From Bacteroidota bacterium (lineage in GTDB: Bacteria > Bacteroidota > Bacteroidia > Sphingobacteriales > Sphingobacteriaceae): a stretch of 44,214 nucleotides of DNA. Location: NCBI GenBank assembly GCA_013285685.1, contig JABDHD010000022.1, positions 1 through 44,214 of the forward strand, given 5' to 3'. Shown in pieces: positions 39,183 to 44,214 of this stretch (its first letter is position 1; each line of letters opens with the position of its first letter). The notes under the pieces were generated by a model. It made no database searches. It was not told the DNA's origin and saw only the letters and a list, made by a program, of their open reading frames with translations. The position numbers and the translations under genes are program-made.

Positions 39183-40520
39183 TTAATACAGCCGGCCTTT
39201 TTTATGATGCGGCTTTTTCCACAGGATCAGCTGCCAGGCCAGTTCGGCGGTTGCCAAAACAAACAATGCGAAAACTGCGGCCCAAAAAGATTGATCAGGC
39301 GACATACAGGCCCCGACCAGGGCTACAAAATACACGGTGAAAGGCAGCACCAACATCAAACAAAGCCCGGTTATGCCGAGTGTTATTTTAAAGGGCCGGT
39401 GTGCATCCGGCGACACTTTGCGGAGTTTGATAAGCGAGATATATTCAAGCGATAAGCCGGCCCCATAAACGGTCACGTCGATAATAAATAGTTCGGGCAA
39501 AGGCCAAAGGGCCATAAAGCTAACCACCATTGAGCAAAGGACAATGGAAACATAAGGGCTGCCAAATTTGGAGTGGACGCGGTTGAGGCGCTTCGGCAAC
39601 AGGTCATCATCAGCCATTACTTTGGGCACGCGCGAAACGGACAGCAGCACAGCAGCATAAATGCCAAAGCTGCTGGCCATGCCCGCCATAGCAACTAATG
39701 CGCCCAGCCACCTGCCGCCAATAGCCACGCCAACCGCCGGGAAAAAATGTTCTTTTAGCGCCTTTGGATCGATACCGCTTTGCTGAGATATCAAAATAAT
39801 AAGAAAGTACAGAACAATAACCAGCGCAAAAGCGATGAACGTGCCATATAGATAGGATTTTACTGGTTTTTCAACCTCCTCGGCATAAGTGGTTACGTTA
39901 TCCCAACCCAGGCAATTCCACATCACGGTATACAAAGCCATACCCACCGACCAAAAGGGAAGCTTGTGAAGAGATTGCGAAGGGATTGTGGTTACGGCAT
40001 GATGATAAAATGCCAGGGTAAATAAAATTATAAAAGGGATAAGCACAATTACACCGAGAAAAAGGGCCGTTCGGCCAACCGGTACAATTCCAAGGATATT
40101 TAGAAGCGCCGACGCCCATATAAAAGCGAGACTCAATGCCAGCGGGTAATGGCCGGTACCCAGCCAGGGAAAAAAGAAAGAGGCATAAATTACAAACAGC
40201 GCCGGATAAATAGCCAGGTCGATAAAGGTGTACATCCAGGTCCACCAGCCTTCGTAAAAGCCCCAGCGTTTTCCCAGCGCGTGTTTAACCCATTGATAAT
40301 AACCGCCTGTTACGGGCATCATGCTGTTCAGCTCCAAAACCGTAAAAATGGCAGGGACATCCCATAGCAGCGGTGTGATCAGCAGGATAAGTATAGCAGC
40401 GTGCTGCCCTGCGTAGCTGATGAGTGGTTCGAGTCCGTATGGCCCGCCTGACACCGTAAAAAAAATAACAGCCACCAATTGCAGCGGTCTGATTTTTTTT
40501 AGGGTTGTAGATGAGGGCAT
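39183..40520 (-). CDS. APC-superfamily amino acid/polyamine permease
   Basis: 445 residues with about 12 membrane helices. Helix 1 has the APC signature VIFFTVSGGPYGLEPL, with the unwound GGP segment. VTGGYYQWVKHALGKRWGF and the helix 6-8 region (MWNCLGWDNVTTYAEEVEKP) follow. The segment WNCLGWD with TYAEEV resembles polyamine/amino-acid transporters of the APC family rather than sugar carriers. It stands alone, divergent from the B12-binding gene. The substrate cannot be fixed from sequence. Confidence 0.9.
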   Translation of the reverse strand: MPSSTTLKKIRPLQLVAVIFFTVSGGPYGLEPLISYAGQHAAILILLITPLLWDVPAIFTVLELNSMMPVTGGYYQWVKHALGKRWGFYEGWWTWMYTFIDLAIYPALFVIYASFFFPWLGTGHYPLALSLAFIWASALLNILGIVPVGRTALFLGVIVLIPFIILFTLAFYHHAVTTIPSQSLHKLPFWSVGMALYTVMWNCLGWDNVTTYAEEVEKPVKSYLYGTFIAFALVIVLYFLIILISQQSGIDPKALKEHFFPAVGVAIGGRWLGALVAMAGMASSFGIYAAVLLSVSRVPKVMADDDLLPKRLNRVHSKFGSPYVSIVLCSMVVSFMALWPLPELFIIDVTVYGAGLSLEYISLIKLRKVSPDAHRPFKITLGITGLCLMLVLPFTVYFVALVGACMSPDQSFWAAVFALFVLATAELAWQLILWKKPHHKKGRLY

Positions 40521-40582
40521 GGGGTATAAAAATATAGTTTATTGCTGAAATTGCAATTTTCGGCGGGCTCATATTTTCTTCT

Positions 40583-40609
40583 TACTTTTGACGCCAACCA
40601 ATTGGTGTC
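40583..40609 (+). promoter_or_regulatory. -7 box and hairpin directly before the B12-binding protein gene
   Basis: TACTTTTG (40583-40590) is an exact -7 box. GACGCCAA, loop CCAA, TTGGTGTC (40590-40609) forms an 8-bp stem with one G-T pair and ends 2 bases before the ATG at 40612. The predicted transcript would carry a hairpin at its very 5' end and almost no free leader. Confidence 0.5.
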
Positions 40610-40611
40610 AA

Positions 40612-41031
40612 ATGAGTAAGCCTTTTAATCGCCCCATTCGTGTTTTAGTTGCTAAAGTGGGGCTTGACGGGCACGACCGCGGCGCCCGCATTATAGCCAC
40701 CTCGCTTCGGGATGCAGGTATGGAAGTCATTTACACCGGCCTGCGCCAAACGCCCGAAATGGTGGTGAATACCGCTTTGCAGGAAGACGTTGACGCGATT
40801 GGCATATCCATCCTTTCAGGCGCGCATATGACCGTTTTTCCAAAGATCATTAACCTGGTAAAAAAAAAGGGCATGGATGATGTGCTGATCACCGGCGGCG
40901 GTATTATTCCGCAGGAAGATATGGAGGCCTTAAAAAAACTGGGCGTGGGGGAACTATTTCCGCCGGGCACCAGCACAAAAGATATTGTAAGTTATATTAC
41001 CGGCTGGGTGCACAAGCACCGTAATTTTTAA
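40612..41031 (+). CDS. stand-alone cobalamin (B12)-binding domain protein, methylmalonyl-CoA mutase C-terminal type
   Basis: 139 residues from the ATG at 40612; a TTG at 40588 lies in the promoter. The B12 signature is complete: [10 protein letters not shown] (DxHxxG with the lower-ligand His), SILSGAH, and ITGGGIIP. The length equals the isolated C-terminal domain of methylmalonyl-CoA mutase, and no catalytic barrel is encoded. It needs a separate large subunit (mutase, hydroxyisobutyryl-CoA mutase or similar) that is not in this window. The enoyl-CoA hydratase gene follows after 220 bp. Confidence 0.92.
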   Translation: MSKPFNRPIRVLVAKVGLDGHDRGARIIATSLRDAGMEVIYTGLRQTPEMVVNTALQEDVDAIGISILSGAHMTVFPKIINLVKKKGMDDVLITGGGIIPQEDMEALKKLGVGELFPPGTSTKDIVSYITGWVHKHRNF

Positions 41032-41100
41032 GAACCACCGTGTTTGATGATTGACTCTAATTGGGTTTATAATTAATTGAAAGTTTGAACATTACGTAGC

Positions 41101-41196
41101 TCCCCTCTTGAGAGGGGGTGCGGCGGGATGTGTTGTGGCGGGGGTGTGTTAGCCTACTTGTTCGTCAACACACCCTCCATTACGCTCAAGAGGGGA
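41101..41196. repeat. palindromic element with TCCCCTCTTGAG terminal inverted repeats
   Basis: TCCCCTCTTGAG (41101-41112) and CTCAAGAGGGGA (41185-41196) are perfect 12-bp terminal inverts, with an inner pair GGGTGTGTT / AACACACCC. At 96 bp with no reading frame, it looks like a miniature palindromic element. It lies between the B12-binding and hydratase genes. Confidence 0.7.
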
Positions 41197-41251
41197 ATCG
41201 CACAACCCAGCGCTTTTTCCTCATTTTAAGCACAGATAAAAATATAATAAC

Positions 41252-42034
41252 ATGCCATTTGAAAACCTGCTCACCGAACTGAAGGACCGCATCCTGTACG
41301 TTACCATTAACCGTGAAAGCAAACTTAACGCATTGAACAGGACAACCATAGCTGAATTGCACGCTGCATTTGCGGATGCTTTCGAAAACCCGGAGGTTGG
41401 CGGTATCATAATAACCGGCGCCGGGCAAAAGGCGTTCGTTGCGGGGGCCGATATTTCGGAGTTTGCGGCAGGCGATGGCGCCACCGGCGCTGAACTGGCC
41501 CGATTGGGACAGGCGACAGTTTTTGACCTGATTGAAAACGGCAATAAGCCGGTCATTGCCGCCATTAACGGCTTTGCGCTGGGCGGCGGACTGGAGCTGG
41601 CTATGGCCTGCCATATCCGCATCGCATCTGATAATGCTAAAATGGGCCTGCCCGAGGTTACCCTGGGACTCATCCCGGGCTATGGGGGCACCCAGCGTTT
41701 GCCGCTCCTGGTTGGAAAGGGAAAAGCGTTTGAAATGATCATGACCGCGGATATGATCACAGCTGATGAGGCCTTCCGTTGCGGACTGGTGAATCATGTA
41801 ACGGCCCAGGAAAACCTGCTGCCAAAGGCCGGAGAGCTGATGGATAAAATATTATCGCGGGCTCCGTTGGCCGTGGCATCGGCCATCAGGGCGATAAACG
41901 CCGGCCAAAAGGAGGGTGTAAATGGTTTTGAAGCAGAGATAGCTGAGTTTGGCCGATGTTTTGACACCGCGGATTTTAAAGAAGGCGTAAAAGCATTTGC
42001 AGAAAAACGCAAGCCCGAATTCAAAGGCGTATAA
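41252..42034 (+). CDS. enoyl-CoA hydratase/isomerase (crotonase family)
   Basis: 260 residues. The oxyanion-hole segments AFVAGADISEF and NGFALGGGLELAMACH are present, as are the two catalytic glutamates, in GGGLELA and in LPEVTLGLIPGYGGTQRL. Both together indicate hydratase chemistry on short-chain enoyl-CoA. The C-terminal helix ends FAEKRKPEFKG. It follows the B12-binding gene in the same direction, so both may belong to acyl-CoA or branched-chain carbon metabolism. Confidence 0.93.
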   Translation: MPFENLLTELKDRILYVTINRESKLNALNRTTIAELHAAFADAFENPEVGGIIITGAGQKAFVAGADISEFAAGDGATGAELARLGQATVFDLIENGNKPVIAAINGFALGGGLELAMACHIRIASDNAKMGLPEVTLGLIPGYGGTQRLPLLVGKGKAFEMIMTADMITADEAFRCGLVNHVTAQENLLPKAGELMDKILSRAPLAVASAIRAINAGQKEGVNGFEAEIAEFGRCFDTADFKEGVKAFAEKRKPEFKGV

Positions 42035-42402
42035 AATCAATTTTTGAATAATATGAATGAGGCCGTTTAAAGAATAATTTTTTTTAACCATCAGGTTGCA
42101 CTAACGACACTATAAACGTTGACCACTTTGTGACCTTAGTGTACTTAGTAGTAAAAATTATTGATTATAAAAGTAAAAAGCGCTTGGTTGAAATACTATA
42201 TCAGATAATTCCCTGAATCTTTATGAAAAATTTATCACGAACCGTAAATTATTGCTAATTTGCATGTTGGTTAAATTATTGATGAATTTTAGTTAATTAT
42301 AACTTTTATCCAACTGAAAACGTATCACAGGATTAAATTTATAAATTAGCGGATTAGTAGGCTGATCCTTACAAAACCTCTAATTAAAACACTACTGGTT
42401 GT
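42035..42402 (+). other. long leader of the response-regulator gene, no gene seen
   Basis: 368 AT-rich bases. Bases 42122-42152 (CTTTGTGACCTTAGTGTACT and following) belong to the ACCACAGAGG-type repeat family. No convincing promoter boxes or hairpins were found, and a sigma-54-like site was considered and rejected. Confidence 0.45.
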
Positions 42403-43812
42403 ATGAAAAAAATACTCATCATCGATGATGAAGTTAATGTTGCGTTACTGCTCTCCAAGTTTTTAGCGAGAAACGGGTTTGACGTAACAACTGCTTCCAA
42501 CGGGAGCATCGGTTTGGAGTACCTTAAAAATGGTGATTTTAACCTTGTTTTATGCGATTTCAGGCTGGAGGATACGGATGGCAGGGAAATGTTGAGGAAC
42601 ATAAAAAGCCAATATCCGAAAACCGGGGTGATCATTATCACGGGCTACTCTGATATCAAAATGGCGGTTGAGCTTATTAAAATGGGCGCCTATGACTACA
42701 TCACCAAGCCGCTTTACCCGGATGAAATTTTAAATACCATCAACAAAGCGATTGAAACCCATTACGCACTTGTTGAAGCAAAGAACGAACCCGAAATACA
42801 GGAAAAAACATCCCGCGATGTAAGGCGGCAAAACTTTAACGGCGAGTTTGTAGTGGGCGCCAGCAGGCCGTCGCGCGAGTTGCTGCGGCAGATTGAATTA
42901 GTTGCACCAACCAATTATAGTGTGATCATTACCGGCGAAAGCGGTACCGGCAAGGAATCGGTCGCCAAAAATATACACCTCAGCAGCCCGCGTTATAACC
43001 AGCCGTTTATCGCTATGGACTGCGGTTCGCTCACCAAGGAACTTGCGGCAAGCGAATTTTTCGGTCACGAAAAAGGCTCGTTTACCGGCGCGTTGTATAC
43101 CAAGATAGGGCACTTTGAAATGGCCAACGGCGGCACGCTGTTTTTGGACGAAGTGGGTAACCTTTCGTACGAGATACAGGCTGCATTATTAAGGACCGTG
43201 CAGGAGCGAAAAGTAAAAAGAATAGGCAGCACCAAGGAGATCAGCCTGGATGTGCGTATCATCATCGCTACCAACGAAAACCTGCTTGATGCCATCCAAA
43301 AAGGACGTTTCAGGGAAGACCTGTACCACCGTTTTAATGAATTTAGCATTTATATCCCGCCACTGCGTGAACGCGGGGGAGATATCATGCTGCTGGCCGA
43401 TCATTTCTTAAAAATAGCAAACCAGGAACTCGGCCGTAACGTAACGTCATTTTCACCCGAAGTTATCGAGTGCTTTATGAACTACCGCTGGCAGGGAAAT
43501 ATCCGCGAGATGAAAAACGTGGTACGCCGCGCAACCTTGCTGACCGAAGGAAACGAAATAACCATGAAAGCGCTGCCGCTGGAGATTTCGAACTACAAAA
43601 TGCCGGTTTACGATTATGCCTATCAGCCCGCTGAACCGGTTGAGGCAAAAGAAGGCCGGCACGACCTGAAGAACGCCGCACTGGAAGCTGAGTACGAAAC
43701 CATATTAAAGGTTTTACGCGAAGTAAACTTCAACAAAACCAAAGCCGCCGAAATATTGAATATCGACCGCAAAACGCTTTACAATAAGATGAAAGCGATC
43801 AATGTGAAATAG
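42403..43812 (+). CDS. NtrC-family sigma-54-dependent response regulator
   Basis: 469 residues with three domains: a receiver at 1-120 (acidic pocket Asp8/Asp9, phospho-acceptor Asp52 in LCDFRLED, Thr in IIITGYSD, Lys in ITKPL); an AAA+ domain at about 150-380 with Walker A GESGTGKES, the sigma-54 contact loop GSFTGA and Walker B FLDEVG; and a Fis-type helix-turn-helix at about 435-468 (NKTKAAEILNIDRKTLYNKM). It activates sigma-54 promoters when phosphorylated. The next gene, one base after its stop, encodes a possible phospho-donor. Confidence 0.95.
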   Translation: MKKILIIDDEVNVALLLSKFLARNGFDVTTASNGSIGLEYLKNGDFNLVLCDFRLEDTDGREMLRNIKSQYPKTGVIIITGYSDIKMAVELIKMGAYDYITKPLYPDEILNTINKAIETHYALVEAKNEPEIQEKTSRDVRRQNFNGEFVVGASRPSRELLRQIELVAPTNYSVIITGESGTGKESVAKNIHLSSPRYNQPFIAMDCGSLTKELAASEFFGHEKGSFTGALYTKIGHFEMANGGTLFLDEVGNLSYEIQAALLRTVQERKVKRIGSTKEISLDVRIIIATNENLLDAIQKGRFREDLYHRFNEFSIYIPPLRERGGDIMLLADHFLKIANQELGRNVTSFSPEVIECFMNYRWQGNIREMKNVVRRATLLTEGNEITMKALPLEISNYKMPVYDYAYQPAEPVEAKEGRHDLKNAALEAEYETILKVLREVNFNKTKAAEILNIDRKTLYNKMKAINVK

Positions 43813-43813
43813 C

Positions 43814-44041
43814 ATGAAAAAGCCCGCGGCAGACAAGGCAGTAACTCCCCCAAAAGCTGAACACGATCCCATGCGGGTATTGAAACACGACATTAATAAC
43901 CAGCTTTCCAATATTTTTTTAGCCCTGGAGCAATTGCGCTACGAAATCCCCGACGTATCCGAAGATTGCCAGTTTTACCTCGATTCCATTTCGATGAGCT
44001 CGTACAAAATATCTTCGATTTTGGAGGGGGAAGGTAAATAG
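43814..44041 (+). CDS. 75-residue protein resembling an isolated histidine-kinase DHp hairpin
   Basis: Residues 20-70 read as a two-helix hairpin: VLKHDINNQLSNIFLALEQL (H-box-like, His25 followed by D-x-N-N) and, after a turn at IPDVSED, a second helix with YLDSISMSSYKISSIL. The His-Asp-x-Asn-Asn-x-Leu pattern is that of the phospho-accepting site of many sensor kinases. The protein is complete (ATG to TAG), and no sensor or ATP-binding domain is encoded before or after. It starts one base after the NtrC-type stop, so the two are translationally coupled. Function as a phosphorelay or a decoy is an inference. Confidence 0.65.
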   Translation: MKKPAADKAVTPPKAEHDPMRVLKHDINNQLSNIFLALEQLRYEIPDVSEDCQFYLDSISMSSYKISSILEGEGK

Positions 44042-44214
44042 TTTAATAGTTCGTTATTACGGACCAGCGGCGCGCTTGTCGGGCGGCGGGTTTAGTTGAT
44101 GTGTGGCTTTCAGATTACCTAAACGCGGGCCACAAGCCGGGAGGTCTGCGGCAGCGAAAATATTTGCGGTAGCACAGGTAGAATTGAAGACTACTCAAAG
44201 TCGACGCACCGAAC
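44042..44214. other. window end without a recognised feature
   Basis: 173 bases after the last gene. No open frame of interest or strong hairpin is visible. Confidence 0.4.

Noticed and set aside
41186..41797. 203-codon minus-strand frame opposite the enoyl-CoA hydratase gene
   Set aside because: It is a shadow of a crotonase gene whose catalytic residues are intact.
42256..42290. Sigma-54 promoter for the NtrC-type gene (TTGG-N-TTGA near 42265-42282)
   Set aside because: The -12 GC is missing and AT-rich chance matches are expected here.

Overview
The window looks like chromosomal DNA of a Bacteroidota member, most likely a soil or plant-associated Sphingobacteriaceae of the Mucilaginibacter/Pedobacter type. 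The reasons are: a TonB-dependent receptor with an N-terminal carboxypeptidase-regulatory domain; a BlaI plus M56 BlaR1-like pair; many periplasmic proteins of Bacteroidota-only families (HYC_CC_PP, DUF1080, ThuA); absence of clear Shine-Dalgarno sequences; and repeated exact matches to the Bacteroidota promoter (TTTG, 19-20 bp, TAnnTTTG). The genus is inference. I see no rRNA, tRNA, CRISPR array, transposase or phage gene.

Layout. 0.2-2.6 kb: a TonB-dependent receptor split by a one-base frameshift in an A6 run. 2.7-5.5 kb: BlaI repressor and an 810-aa M56 peptidase with four C-terminal repeats, behind a promoter whose spacer holds a 12-bp palindrome. 5.7-7.8 kb: a probable metal-linked trio (HYC_CC_PP, HMA domain, predicted outer-membrane protein). 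7.9-11.7 kb: NYN/OST-HTH protein, Fic protein, DEDDh exonuclease, a repeat-containing periplasmic protein and a DUF1080 protein. 11.9-14.6 kb: ArsR regulator with two operator-like palindromes, then SRPBCC, DoxX, VOC and YdeI/DUF1801 proteins. 14.6-20.4 kb: mainly hypothetical secreted proteins, one with an HExxH motif, plus a decayed dihydrofolate-reductase-like remnant. 20.5-22.9 kb: YCII protein, a second YdeI/DUF1801 protein, and a pnuC plus ribosylnicotinamide kinase pair. 23.1-25.6 kb: ECF sigma factor, anti-sigma factor and DUF4097-like protein with overlapping reading frames. 25.7-27.9 kb: an ECF42-type sigma factor with two DGPF/YCII proteins. 28.3-32.4 kb: Tat-exported sugar isomerase/epimerase-like protein, GlxA-type regulator, and a MarR regulator divergent from a membrane protein and an NAD(P)-binding protein. 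32.5-37.1 kb: a DUF4143 ATPase between an intact SDR/IlvD-Edd pair and a decayed second copy of the SDR 3' end, beside a frameshifted small gene. 37.4-39.1 kb: DoxX protein divergent from an HxlR regulator plus ThuA protein. 39.2-42.0 kb: APC permease, stand-alone B12-binding protein, enoyl-CoA hydratase. 42.4-44.0 kb: an NtrC-type response regulator followed one base later by a 75-aa protein resembling only the phospho-accepting helical hairpin of a histidine kinase.

Two themes recur. First, small one- or two-component switches are each placed beside their probable targets, and several carry visible operator-like palindromes (BlaI, ArsR, MarR, HxlR, GlxA). Second, the intergenic DNA is full of palindromic or iterated repeats of at least seven families. 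Some of these have been absorbed into gene ends (the kinase at 22.3-22.9 kb) or sit where a terminator would be expected. The best candidates for something not yet described are the DHp-only protein paired with the NtrC regulator, the four-repeat M56 peptidase, and the decaying junction around the DUF4143 ATPase with its triple promoter-like motif.
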